Part shown: positions 47,213 through 59,200 of the stretch, in pieces | How positions within the stretch are numbered: position 1 is the first letter of the stretch | Layout: each line of letters opens with the position of its first letter | Source: Nepenthes gracilis | Taxonomy: Eukaryota > Streptophyta > Magnoliopsida > Caryophyllales > Nepenthaceae | Direction of reading: 5' to 3' | Length of the DNA: 64,000 nt | Assembly: GCA_033239525.1 (NCBI GenBank) | Contig: BSYO01000002.1 | Location: 12,434,626 to 12,498,625 of the forward strand | Notes under the pieces: generated by a model | The model's input: only the letters and a program-made list of their open reading frames with translations | Databases searched by the model: none | What the model was told of the DNA's origin: nothing | Translations under genes and position numbers: made by a program

Positions 47213-48140
47213 ATACAACATAAGAAAAAAGAAGGAAAACTGCTCAACTGCGCCAGCATCACGAACGGAGGCAGCAGCATGAGCAACTCCAATCAAAAAA
47301 CCTGCATCATTCCCAGCAGCCAGCCAAACAGATGAAACAACAGCATCAGAACCGGCAGGGATCAAACCACCACCAGCTGTAGCCCCAGGTCCACTTCAGG
47401 AGCACCACAGCTGTAGGGCCCCCGCAAACCAGCAAGCAACCTTCCAGAACGAGACCCCCCACCATCGGCTCCAGCAGCACATTGGAACAGCAAGTGGCAT
47501 GGTCAGCACCCCCCCGACAGTCAAATTCTAGCAGTTACAGGGACACGGCCAACAGGATCAGCATAAGAGTCTTCATCTGCAGCCAAATCACAAGCAGCAA
47601 CAAACCAAGACATCCACACTATACATACAAGACAAAAAACCAGCAACTCCAGCTGAGCTTTTCCGAACACAAACTAAAAAAAGGTTCCAAAAAAACAAGT
47701 CAAGCGGAGAAAAGGCAACTGAGGAGATCGGATCGGCTCCAGCAGCCCACAACACAAGCACCAGCAAGTAGCAGAGCCATCCACCATCGCAAGAAATAGC
47801 CACTCCAGCAATGGCATCATACATCATCCAAGGCTACCCATTCTCAACTAAGCCACAATGAAGATTTCTACACCAGCACCAGAGAATCCATCAGAAGGAT
47901 CCAATTCATCAGACAGTAGGAGGAGAGAGATGTTAGCACCAGAAACCAGATTCAAGCCAATTGAACTTAACCATCTCCAATTTTACCAACACAGCAGCCA
48001 GCAAAGTCAACCAGTACCCAGCCATCAACCTTTCAAAAAACAGTCCAGCCAGATGTAACAAAATGGGTCCAAACAAGCCACCGGATGCCACAGCAGTGCC
48101 AAGGGACCGAGACCCCGCAACTACAAAAATATATATATAT

Positions 48141-48336
48141 TTTTTTGGACAAGGGAAACCAAAGAAGAAAAACAACAAATGAGAATAGAGGAGAGGAAAA
48201 TATAAACGAAATCAGACAAGAGAGATTTTTTTTTTTTTTTTTTGGACAAGGGAAACCAAAGAAGAAAAACAACAAATGAGAAGAGAGGAGAGGAAAATAA
48301 AAACGAAATCAGACAAGAGAGATTTTTTTTTTTTTT
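48141..48336 (-). repeat. Two tandem units of about 80 bp separated by long A runs, F1-C
   Basis: On the minus strand, just after ORF2: 14 A, unit (AATCTCTCTTGTCTGATTTC ... TTTCCCTTGTCC), 18 A, the same unit again, then A's and a short TA run (48128-48140). The units are at 48141-48225 and 48244-48322 and differ at only a few positions. F1-A has only the TA run at this place. Confidence 0.85.
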
Positions 48337-51300
48337 AAATTCCACCACCTAGCTAACGAACGGTAAGGGGGGCCAGCACGGGGCAATGAGGCCTTCAGCT
48401 TTTCCCGAACAGCATTTGATATCTGAGAGTATATAAGGGAAATGTCCTGCGGGAGAAATTTCTCAAAGATACGGTTGTTGCGTTCTCTCCAAATATAATA
48501 GACAGTAGCCGCCAAAGAGAGACGTTTGGACAAGGCAGATGGATTTTTTCCTTTCCAAATGTGAGCAGCCCATATGACGTTTTGTAACAGGTTTGGGTAT
48601 GGCCAATGAAAACCGGCATTCCTTTGGATGGTGGTCCACACCGAATTAGAGAACGGACAGGAGAAGAAAAGATGGTCATGATTTTCAGCATCCGAGTCAC
48701 AAAGAGAGCAGGTAAGAGATACGTTCGAGACGCCGTGAACACGGTCGGATGTATTAAGCCTGCCTTTGATAGCCAACTAAAGGGTAAAGGCATGGGCAGG
48801 AATATGTAGAGGGCCCCAGACTAATTTGGTCCAACACAATTTCAGCTTAGGGGGGTGAAAAAGGAGATAGGCAGTCTTAGTCGAGAAAATACCATTCTGG
48901 CATCCAACCCATCTCAGGGAATCTTTTCTCTCGGCATTGGGAAGATAACGGGGCATGTTCTCAGCTAAGCATGAAACCTCATGATCATAAGGGTTAGCCC
49001 AAGCCCACTGGTCATCTCTAATAATCTGAGAAACTTTGGCGTCTCTAGATAGCCCAAAGGATGTGTACAAATGCGATCGGAGCAAACGCTATTGAGGGCC
49101 TCGAGGATGCCGGTGGTCATGCAGAAAGGTATCCATGCCATCTCCGATGATTTTAGAGTGTGGGCGCACATGAACGGACGGAGACGCATGATTTTCTTCC
49201 AGCTCCGGGAGTAGAGTCGGGAACTTTGAGAGTCCAAATACACCGATCCTTGATTCTAGTCTTGTGGATCCAGGGAAGACCAAGCCGAATCGGGATCTTT
49301 AGACGGGATGCGCCAAAGGAGTTTACGAGATGAGGGCTTTATTTTGAGCACCTGGCAATTCTTGAGACCCAACCCTCCTTCGCTTTTTGGGTAGCGATAT
49401 CAGCCCCAAGCCACTCTTGCATTAGCCCTACCTTCCGAAGATCCATTCCATAGGAATCGTCTCAAGATGCAACGATCGATTAAGAATGGATTTGGGGAGG
49501 ATGAAGATCAAAGCCCGGTAGAGGTGGACAAAGTCGAGGCAATCAATTGTAAGCGGCCTCCAAAGAGAGCCACCTATTCTTCCAAGATTTAATGCGCGGG
49601 TAATTTTCTCGGTAGGATCGTGCAATCACGAATCGACAGCTGGTAGAAATCGAGGGACTTGAAGATATCCGATGGGGAGGGAGCCCACTTTGAAGCCCAA
49701 AACATCAACGATATTCGAATCGAGGCCAGGGTCTTTAGAGCAAAGAAAGGTCTCACTCTTATTTATGTTCGCCGACAAGCCCAAAAGCCAATGGAATTCC
49801 TCAAGGCATTCCTTGAGAATCCGGATGGAGTACACGTCGGCATGAGAGAATAGAAGAAGGTCATCGGCAAAGGCCAGCATGACAGTATGAGTTGCTTCGC
49901 ATTTCCAATGAAATATGAAATTATTGTTCCTGCGAGCCTTGAGTTCAATGATGCCATTTAACACCTCCATCACCAGCACAAAGAGGTAAGGAGAAATTGG
50001 ATCGCCTTACCGAAGACCTTTACCCCCTTTGAAAAACCCAACCGCTTTCCCATTGATATTGATCAAGTACGAGGGGGTGGTAATACATTGCCTAATCCAA
50101 TTTATCATTTTGGGCGGAAATTTCATGATGGTCAGGACAGATATGATGAAATCCCAATGAACAGAGTCATAGGCTTTCATGAGGTCAATTTTCAAAGTAC
50201 AGCGAGGAGGGCCATGACCCAGTTGGTACTTGTGGAGGAGTTCTTGGGCCAGAAGAATGTTGTCACTGATTTGGCGACCCGCCACAAAAGCCGTCTGGCA
50301 TTTATCAACCAGAAAAGGTAACGTCATCTTTAACCGATTGGCAATGATCTTCGAGATAACTTTATAGATGACATTACAACAGGAAATGGGACGGTAGTCA
50401 GAGACCTGTCGAGGAGACTGAATCTTAGGGATCAGACTAATGATCGTAGCGTTCATTTGTTTGAGGAGCAAACCATGAGTGAAGAAGTCACGGATGGCTT
50501 CACAAACAGATTGACCCACGATATCCCATGCTGCCTCAAAAAAAAGGGCACTGAACCCATCACGGATGGTCTTACGGACCTCGTCATCACTTACAGGACC
50601 TTCTAGAAGGTCCATAAGTGATTCAGGCACCGTGTGGAGGATGTAAGGGCGAATGCGATCCTCGTTAGCCGAACCGTGCGAGCGTCCAGTCCCAAGAGCC
50701 TTACCAAAGTGATCCACAATCAGATTTTGGACATTTTCGGTACCATTTGTAGGATTCCCATCATGATCAAGGAGCGAGATGATATGATTCTTATTATGGT
50801 TTCCATTAACAGTCCTAAAAAAGAATTTATTACACTGATCCCCATCTTTGAGCCACCTTATCTTAGCTTTTCGTTTAGTAAGGTCGGCTTCCTTGGCAAG
50901 CGCATCATGGAAGGCATCCTTGCATCTGCATTCTTCAAGATGACACACAAGGTTAGGAGGGGTTTGACCCTGGATCTCCTCAAGCTTTTTCCCCAGGCGG
51001 GCCACCTCCTCATGGACGTCGCCCTCATGGACATTAAGCTTTTTCAGGGCCTTTTTCACCAACTTAAGATGCGTCACAAGCCTGAACATCGGATATCCAT
51101 TGGTGACATCAGACCAAGCATCTGCAACCAAAGGGTAAAAATTTGGGGATTTTGTGAGGAAATTATTGAAACGGAACATCCCTTTTTTCCTGGGGGAAAA
51201 ACCGAAAGTGAGAAAAATACAGGGCGAATGATCAGAAAGTCTAGCAGGGGGAAAAAGGGCCTTAGCCCGTCTGAATTTATCGAACCAGTGCCCATTTGCG

Positions 51301-51911
51301 ACCACACGATCAAGCTTTCTGAAAATGCGAAGGGAAGAGTCGCGTCCATCATTCCAGGTATAGTGCATACCTTCATGACAAACGTCGTCAAGATCACAGT
51401 CTCTAAGACAGTAGTCCAGGTCAAGCGAGCTTTTATTGTGCCAGACACCACCCAAGGCCTCTGAATGGGACCTGATGGCGTTGAAATCCCCAAGGGCAGC
51501 CCACGGGAGGTTGCCCGGGTGGTTAATCATCATCCGAAGGCTATCCCATAGGAGCCTACGAGAGATTTCAGAGTTAGCACCATAGATAAAAGACAAAATG
51601 CATCAGGTATTCTCCTCGAGGAAAAGGACTTCAAGATGGACGACCTGATCCTCCGAGGCGAGGACATTGCACGAAACCGAAGTGGGATCCCAGCCCACCC
51701 AAATCCAACCATTTGGGGACGCAGAGTAATTCATGATCCAAGACCAATTTGGTCTAATTCTGGTGGAAACAGTCAAAGAGTTTCTTTCCGCGACCTTGGT
51801 TTTCACCAAGCCAGCTATGCTACACCTATGGCATCTAATGAGGTTGCAGACTTCATGGGCTTTTACATACCCATTTAGTCCCCTCACGTTCCAACAGGCA
51901 ATACTAGTCAT
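48337..51911 (-). pseudogene. F1-C ORF2, best preserved (three stops, local frame loss)
   Basis: One frame runs from ATG 51911 (MTSIACWNVRGLNG) to beyond 49650. It has TGA at 51603-51605 (from CGA, Arg) and TAA at 50007-50009 (from CAA, Gln). The open stretch 51596-50007 alone is 529 codons. The AP-like endonuclease covers about the first 230 codons, with LSDHSPCIFLTFGF marking its end. The reverse transcriptase has YRPISCCNVIYKVISKIIAN, IDLMKAYDSVHWDF and FADD at 49860-49871. Frame is lost between about 49640 and 49090 and regained. zf-RVT (CSLC...H...C) lies near 48655-48715, with TAG at 48777 (from TGG, Trp) just before it. No RNase H domain follows. Confidence 0.92.
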
Positions 51912-53988
51912 GAGTAGTGGGTGAGGGGGGGCTGATTTTTAAACCCCCGAGATTTTTTATTTCTCCGAACGGAGACACGCTCCCCAGTTTTAGGGAAAGG
52001 GCCATCACTTTTTAGGCAACCAGGAGTTCCAGGAGGAGGATCACGATGAGTGGCGACCAACGGCGCATCTGGTGTGAGAGGTGGATGATGGATAGTAGAA
52101 TCAGACAGACCTGGTTCAGAGGAAGACCCATCTATCCTCATTTTAAGGGGACTGGGAGGCTCAGGATAGCGGGAGGGACTCCCAGGCCCAGGAGGGGTAG
52201 AAGACTTAGGAGGCCAACTAGGAGAGCCGATAGCGTCAGGGCCAAGGGGTCGTATGGGATCAGCCTGGACGACTCCGGGCATCGAAACAGGGTCAGAGCT
52301 ATTGTGACAGGGTGGTGGCTCATGAAAATCCTCCTGTAAGGCCATAAACGAGTTAGAAGTCGTTATGGCCTTATGTTCAGAATCAATGGTTAGGGGGGCT
52401 GCCACAACCGGAGATTTTGACTGGGGAGACTTCCTAGGGGAGCCGGGGGAGGGGAGAATACCCTGGGAAGTGACCGCTTGCTTGGGAACCCAAGAAGTTT
52501 TGATAGGGTGACTCTTGTTCCTAATCTTTTCAGAATCAGTCCTACGCACCGGCCTATGCTGGTACTCAAATTTGATTTCGCATTGATAATCAGACGGGTG
52601 TTCGGTGCAGCCTCTAGCGTGAACCTTTACAGATTTCGGCCGAGGGGCATTGACCCCCATTTCAACACAAACCCTCGCAAAAGCCAAACGTTCAAGTTTT
52701 TCAGTGACAGGGTCTAAAAAAAGAGGTTTGCCAAACGCACTCGCAATCCAGCTTAAACCCAACGGGGTCCAGTATTCAACCGGGATCCCAGACATGGTGA
52801 TCCAGGTAGGGAAGGATTTGTGATCCTCACGGGATAAAATCATACCGGGCCACCATTTTTTAAGAAAGAAAGTATGGCCAGCAATCATTCACGGGCCATT
52901 AGCCAGGCATTTTTCAAACATTTGGCTTGAGGAGAATCGGAAGAAAAAGAACCCTGATTCGTTTCCAGCGACATGTTGCAGTTCAAATCGCTTCCATATT
53001 TTCTTTGTGATAAAGCTGACAACATTAAAATGGACGGGATCGCCAACGAAGTAACCAACAAGGGTGGTACCCCACAAGTCCGACCCCTATTTAATAACCT
53101 CAGGAGGGGGGGATAAGATGATATTTTCCAAATCAGAAGTATTCGGAGGGAAGAATTTTAGAGGACATTTACATCCAATAGCCCTTTTCTCAACAACTGA
53201 CGCCCAAGAGACACTCGGCTAGCAGGAGCCACGAGCAATGGTGGGGCAAGAGTCATCAATAGTGGTGGACCCAGGGGCACTGGAATTCGGAACCTGAACC
53301 GAGAGCAAGCCATATTGATCAGTACAACCTGGAAATGATGCTAGAGGACCAGACGGGTAGACAACCTTCTCCACTACTCCCTGCCGAATTACCAGTCCTG
53401 AAGGAGGGCCGGCAGAGCACGGCGGTGAAGCAATAGCATATGGATTGAGAGGAGAACCGGTTTGAACTCCATAGCAGACGGCGCCAGGAGACGACACAGA
53501 GATGGGCAGGGCCAAGTGGGCAGACACAGTCGAACCCAGGGAGGCTGAGCAAGAGCCCGACACCACTGGAGCGATGGGGGCCTCATTATGGCAGAGGGGG
53601 GGAATCGAAGGGGAATGAGAAGGTAGAGAGCAGTGGTGACCTAACGAGAAGTGGGGATCAGGGAGAGCGGGTTGATAAGTCGGGGGAGGAGACGGGAGGG
53701 TAGAGAGAGGCAACGATGCCACCGAAGGGGAAGAGATGGAGCGACGGAGCTGGCTATGGCGGCAGAAGGCGCCGGACGAAGACAGGGAAGCGTTGACGGG
53801 CGAAGAGGAGGTGGAGGGTGTAGAAACGGATTGGGGATGGGGTCCGTGAGGCCAAGGTGTAGCGGGCCGGGAGAAGACGGGAGAAATCGGTTTTAGGTAA
53901 GAGGACGGATGGAGGACGGATGGAGGACGGGGGAAGTAAGGTTCAAGGAAATCGGACAGCAAGTCGAAGGGGGGTCGACCGGCGCCAT
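51908..53988 (-). pseudogene. F1-C ORF1 (DUF4283), three stops
   Basis: The ATG at 53988 lies in the GGCGCCATGG palindrome, but the long frame joins just downstream (from 53962), so an early frameshift is likely. From there the same frame continues to TGA at 51908-51910, with TAG at 53219 (from TCG), TAG at 53087 (from CAG) and TGA at 52889 (from TGG). DUF4283 is 53077-52760, with FITKKIWKRFELQHVAGNES, MFEKCLANGP and TMSGIPVEYWTPLGLSW. The part where a CCHC knuckle would be expected reads FEYQHRPVRRTDSEKIRNKS, without Cys or His spacing. The final TGA overlaps the ORF2 ATG (ATGA). Confidence 0.9.
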
Positions 53989-54058
53989 GGGCGCCCGCAG
54001 GAGGTTGAAGGCGGGCTCAGCTAGGTTTGAATTCGGGAAGGTTGAGAGAGAAAGCTAC

Positions 54059-54186
54059 AGTGCAGCACTAGCTGTCTCAAAACGTAGATGGGAAGGCCTT
54101 GTGGTGATGGGAAAGCTACAGTGCAGCACTAGATTTTGTTTCACCTTGTGGTGATGGGAAGGCCTCGGATGGCATGAAGATGCTGT
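54059..54186 (-). other. Extra 128 bp at the F1-C 5' junction
   Basis: It lies between the 5' end of similarity with F1-B and the target duplication, so it was inserted with F1-C. It contains AAGCTACAGTGCAGCACTAG twice (starting about 54052 and 54113) and a segment (about 54130-54186) closely matching 60482-60531 inside N9. It is either a longer true 5' end or filler from template switching. Confidence 0.65.
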
Positions 54187-56198
54187 TGGAGCCCTATGCC
54201 TCTGAGAGTGCGTTGGCGCTCGTCCTTTGAGTCCTTGCATCTCTCTCCAGTTCGTTTCCTTTTCTCCTCGGTTTGCGCCTAGGGTTTTTTCTTGTATCGT
54301 CTCTACCATTCAGATTGGGATGGGACTTTCGAAGGTCAGGGTGCTGGCTCTGAGGTGCCTATGCCTGGTCGTTCCATTCTGGCGGACGGTTGTGGGGGAT
54401 TCCGTGTTGTGCTGGTGTGGTGATGCTTGGCTGATGCACTGAAGCGACGGCCGTGGACCTTTCGGATGCCTTTGAACTTTCTGGTGCGATGGAGATCTTT
54501 CCTTGTGCTTCCATTTTTGGAGACTTGCTTGGATGCATATGATATGGATTGCAGCATATTGATGGTCTTTCTCAGATGTGTGGCTTCGGGAGCTGCTTCC
54601 TCTGGCCTCCTGGTGGGTCTCGCTCTATGTTCGGCTTCCGCTGCTTGAAAATGTCTTGGGCTGTAGGATTGACGGTCCATTGCCAATGTGATTCACCCCT
54701 GTTGGTCGGGTTGGGGGTGCCCATACTGATCTGGGTGGGGCTTTCTGGCTGTGGTATGTTGATCCGACAGTGATATTTTTGGCTGCAGTGGCTGTCTGTT
54801 GTGGTGAGATCTTGCGGTTGTTGCCTCTCGTGGGGTGCTTCCTTTAATTGATGCTGCTGTATATGAATGTATTATTCTCTAGTCAATTGGTTTTAGCTTT
54901 CGGTGATCTTTATCTCGAAGCTTGAACGAGCTCTTTTGTAGGTCTCTGGTTACTGCCGCAGATGACTATCTAGACATGCCGACTGCGCGCCTCGCCTATG
55001 GGGTTCTGTCCCAGTTGGACGGGAAGGGGGACCGTGCAGCTCGGCTTTGGGACACTATGGTGGAGTGCGGTTGAGTTGGCGCGGCTCTGGTCGGATCTTT
55101 GGTGAACCTTATTGGGTGGTGGATTAGGCTTGGCCTGTCCATTTGCCATTTTATTTCTGTTATTGGCGGTGGATTACGTGGAGGAGCTGCTGCGGTTGGT
55201 TTTACCAAATTTTGTATTTGGAGGATGCTGAAGCTGGAGTGCTTAAGTGCTTTTGTTTTGTGCAACTCCATCTTGGGGTGTGAAGAGAGGCTTTGCAAGT
55301 GCCTCGATTTCATCCTGTTGGTTGGGGGCTGTAATGGTTCTAACCTGGTGTTGTTTATCTTGCTACCGGAAGGGGTGGCTCTTGATTTACGATCTTGAAT
55401 GTATTTCTTTGATCTTGAGAGGAATGGATCTGGGCTTAGCTTGTGCCTGCGGTTACTGTTTTCTTTGCTCTCGTCTTTGTATGCTTAGTGAAGGATGCGG
55501 TGCTCGGCAGGGTTGTGATCGGAGTTTTCCGCTCCCGAGGGGTGCGAATGTTGTTTTGGATGTGCATCTCGTGAAATGTGCTGCTAATTTGTTGGTATTC
55601 TCTCCGGTGATGCTTTTATTATGCAGCTGTGGATGTTGCCTGTTGATTTGTTGCACTGCGCTTGTGTTGAGATAAATCACTGGTCCTTGCGTATGCATTT
55701 GGCGGCCTTTCTCCCTGGCTGGTGTCTTTGGAATGCATTCAATTTCACTCCCGATGTTGGGAGCTAAAGTTGCTGCTGGAATACCTGGAGGCATGGTGGG
55801 AGCCATTGCTGAAGTGGTTCGGTTTTGGCTTGAAGCTGATCTTGGTGCAGCTTGTGCCCATGTATACTGGGCAGATCCCGTATGTCTTATGCTGAAGTTT
55901 GGCCCGGATGCACCGCAAGTGATATGGCCAGATGTTGTTTGCGGATGAACAGCAAGCTGCCCTTGCACTGTTGACGCTTTAGTGTCTGCTTTTGTGTTAT
56001 TTATTTCACATATTTGTTCTTCTGTTGAATGCTGTTCTCTTAGAGGCTATTTTGGTATTATCTGATGTACCGGTTGCTCGGGGTATGCCCTAGCATTTTA
56101 TGTTTTAAATCCAAGTCAAAATACTTGGAGATAAAACATAGCTTTTGTAATTTTTTCTCCCGTTAATCCAAAATACCTACTTACCAAAAAAAAAAAAA

Positions 56199-56277
56199 GC
56201 AAAATATTATCTCCAATGTTCTTGCTAGGCACAAAAGCAGTTTGACACTTAGCAACTAGGAGAGGAAGCAAAGGTTT
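56199..56277 (-). pseudogene. F2 LINE ORF2 piece c
   Basis: 79 bp. The minus strand reads LLPLLVAKCQTAFVPSKNIG and then DNIL. It joins piece d (ending RIKPSLPL at the 59572 duplication) upstream and piece b downstream. This is the strand-2a region of the reverse transcriptase, and F1 has VDKCQTAFVAGRQISDNILL here. Confidence 0.87.
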
Positions 56278-59200
56278 TTTTTTTTTTTTTTTTTGGTAAG
56301 TAAGTGTGTATTTTGGATTTATGGGAGAAAGAAATTACAAAACACAATGTTATAACTCCAAGTTTTTTGACTTGGAGTTAGAACATAAAACGCTAGGGCA
56401 TACCCCGAGAGACAAGTACATCAGATAAATCCACAGAAAAACCTCTCGAGAGGAGCGATCAAACAAAATAGAGAAAATGAACGTGTCATTTTACATAAAC
56501 ATGCTACCCACAACCCAAATGCATCCCAAGGTTACAAAAGCGGGAGGCAAATCGGCAGCTCTTTGGAATAATCCAAGAGCACCCAAAAATTCCAACAAAC
56601 AGGCTCAGCATCAATCACACAGGGCCAGCAGCAGCAACACGGCACGAACTACCGAACAACAGTACTGGCCAACAACAATTCCGGTTCGAGCAGCAAGGAA
56701 CTAACCCAGAGAAGCAGAAGACAAAACCAACTGACATTTCAACTGCCATTCCAACATCAGCACCAAAGCTAACAGGCACAGCAAGGGGCATGGAGCATTC
56801 TGAGGACCAACAGTCACATGCACTCAGCAGACTGTGTAGGTCAGCATGTCAGCAGGAGCAGCACCCTAAATCTGTCAGCAGACCAAACATCAACAGCCAC
56901 GAGCTCATCTGCAGCTCACTCAGCATGAAAGCCCCAAAAACACGAGCTACCAAAGGCAGCAGCATCAAAACAGTATTTAATCCAGTAGTGGAAAGAGGTT
57001 GACGCATCAGCAAGGGGGCAAAACTGCCCACCCATGTCCCAGCACATGAGATACCACCATCAACAAGGCAAGGCAAAGGTTCTCACACAATTGGGAGAAG
57101 ATCAGGCCAGCTTACATCAATTCCATGTAAGCATTAGAAACTTCCATACAAATAGTCATCAGCAGCTACATTCTAACGGATGCCTACAGCAAGCCATCAA
57201 CATACCGCATCAGCATCAGTTGGACAAGAGAGGAGAATAAATGCTCCCCAAGAATTCCAGCAGCTGGAATCATCAAGCAGCACCAGGCAGAACTGGCTTA
57301 CCCACGAACCCAGCTCCCCATCAGGTTCATTGCACATCATCATCAGCCCACTACTGGGCAGGACCGCAAAAAGATCAGCAGCATGAATGCTCCATCCAGT
57401 AGCCCTCCAGGGCCAACCAAACTCCATTCGTTGACAACTGAATCCAACCACCTCAGTCCAGAGCACTCCTGCTTCAGCAAACCAATTTTGGCAGCAGAAC
57501 CATAGCAAAGCGGCAAATACACAGCATTATCAGCAATTGTAGTGGGACATGCAGGAGCAGCACCAGCCACTCACATCAGCCCACGACAGAATAGCTACTG
57601 GCCAGTATCCAGGCTAGAGGAAATGCATCTGGTTTGCATTCCCTTGATTACATCCAAACAGCAGCAGCAGCAGGTCACATTGAGGACCAAAAAGAGAGAA
57701 GATAAGTGGCTTATTAACGGCACAAGGGCAACAGATTCAGCAAAAGACAAAACCGTCACACTTGTAACCCAGCAGCTCCACGAAATCATCCAAAATCAGA
57801 ATGTAATTCAAAAGAAAATGCAACTTCCATTCGCTGTTACCACATTGGAGTCCCAGCTGCCAGACTAACCAGTGTATGGCCAATAGGACTCCAACATACT
57901 CCAGCAGAGGTAGAGGCCCACTCAGCAAACAAAAAGAGAGCAATGCGTAGGCAGCAGTTCTCAGCAACAGGAGATCAACCAGGAAAGATGCTGAAGCAAG
58001 AACCAGCAGCTTCACTGACCATCAGCAGAGAGGCGGCCAAGTACCAACAGCAACTACACAACAACAGAACATCTCACCACAGCAAAACCCTTTCGTAAAG
58101 CAGAAGGGCAAATCACCCTCATTATTCAGTTCAAAGGGCATGCCATTAAAGCATGCAACAGCACGAAAGGTGGGGAATGGCAGACAATCAAAAAACAAGG
58201 TCCCAGGAGCAAGACCCAGACAAAATGTGCCCCAACAGCATGCTCCTAAGAGCCAGAGGCGCCCCTGGATTTCCGAGAGGCCGTTTTTTTCTTTTTTCTT
58301 GACTTAGAAATCTTCCAATCAGATTCAATACCCGGCAATTCATCAACCAAAGGGGAATTTGAGGAGTATTTCAAAGAGATCCTCTTGATAGAGGTAGGGG
58401 TAAGCAAATACTCATCCAAATCCAAGTGGTGATGACCAATCCCGGAATCAGGGGAGTTAGGAGCCGAGCCCTTCATCTGAGGATGAAGGGAATCATCCAA
58501 ACATCCGGAGGTCTCCAAAGGGCACTCTTGGTGCCCATTATCAGCTGGTGAGATTGAAGGAACAACCAATTCCAATTGGCAGGGGGGAGAGCCCTAGTTA
58601 ACAGGCCGAGAAACCTCCCTAACAGAAGGGATTGGAGCAACAGTAATTCCACCGGACCCCACAGAGGTCCGGACATCGTCCGAGGCCTGGGAAGAGCCAT
58701 CCAAGCAATCTGGGTCATCCTTTGACACCATAGCAGAGGAATCACAGAAGGGGGGGCCAGGAACAGGGGAACAGGTAAAAAACTTCATGGGAGTCTGGGA
58801 TACCAGACCAATGTTTGAGGGAACTGGTTTTGGGGAAATCGGCAAACCAGGGGGATATTGAGGGTCTGGCACCTCCACAATGATGGGGCCGCTTCCACCA
58901 CCGCCCCTTTGGCCCACAGCAACCATCTGGGCATCAATTGGGTGAGGGGGAGAAGACACAGAAGGGGCACAAACAGCATCCACGGTCCCATGGCAAGATG
59001 TTGAGGCCATTGGGACATTAGCCATAGGAGCAGAAATGAGAGATTTGGAACGGGAGATACCAGATGGAGGCTTAGCATCCTTGGGACGGCATTGATCTTC
59101 ATCATGCCACAACAGATGGCAACGACTGCATCTGATAGGCCGCCAACTATACTCCACCATTACCTCAATGGGATCCGAATCATGACTGGCTTTAATGGAG

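Larger units (their letters stand above)
44663..54186 (-). mobile_element. F1 LINE copy C, full length with its own target duplication
   Basis: Flanked by perfect 15-bp copies of TGGAGCCCTATGCCT (44648-44662 and 54187-54201), so both ends belong to one insertion. From the 5' end: about 200 bp leader, ORF1 (53988-51908), ORF2 (51911-48337), an A-rich linker with two tandem units, about 1.5 kb of 3' UTR (interrupted by N8), and the tail 44663-44780. This copy proves that the hairpin tail is the natural 3' end of the autonomous F1 LINE. Excluding N8, it is about 7.55 kb. Confidence 0.92.
44428..56198 (+). mobile_element. N7: non-coding hairpin-tail element, split by F1-C
   Basis: The outer target duplication GCAAAATATTATCTC (44413-44427 and 56199-56213, perfect 15 bp) marks one insertion into F2 ORF2. 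N7's own sequence is only 44428-44662 and 54202-56198 (about 2.2 kb). The 5' part has the GC-rich box (GGGCGGCACCGGTGCC, then GGTTGCTTGCCCGGCC). The 3' part is T/G-rich and ends in the tail 56076-56198 (GCTCGGGGTATGCCCTAGC, long hairpin, ATACCTACTTACC, 13 A). F1-C and N8 account for the 9.5 kb between. Its 5' box is closest to that of N1. Confidence 0.88.
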
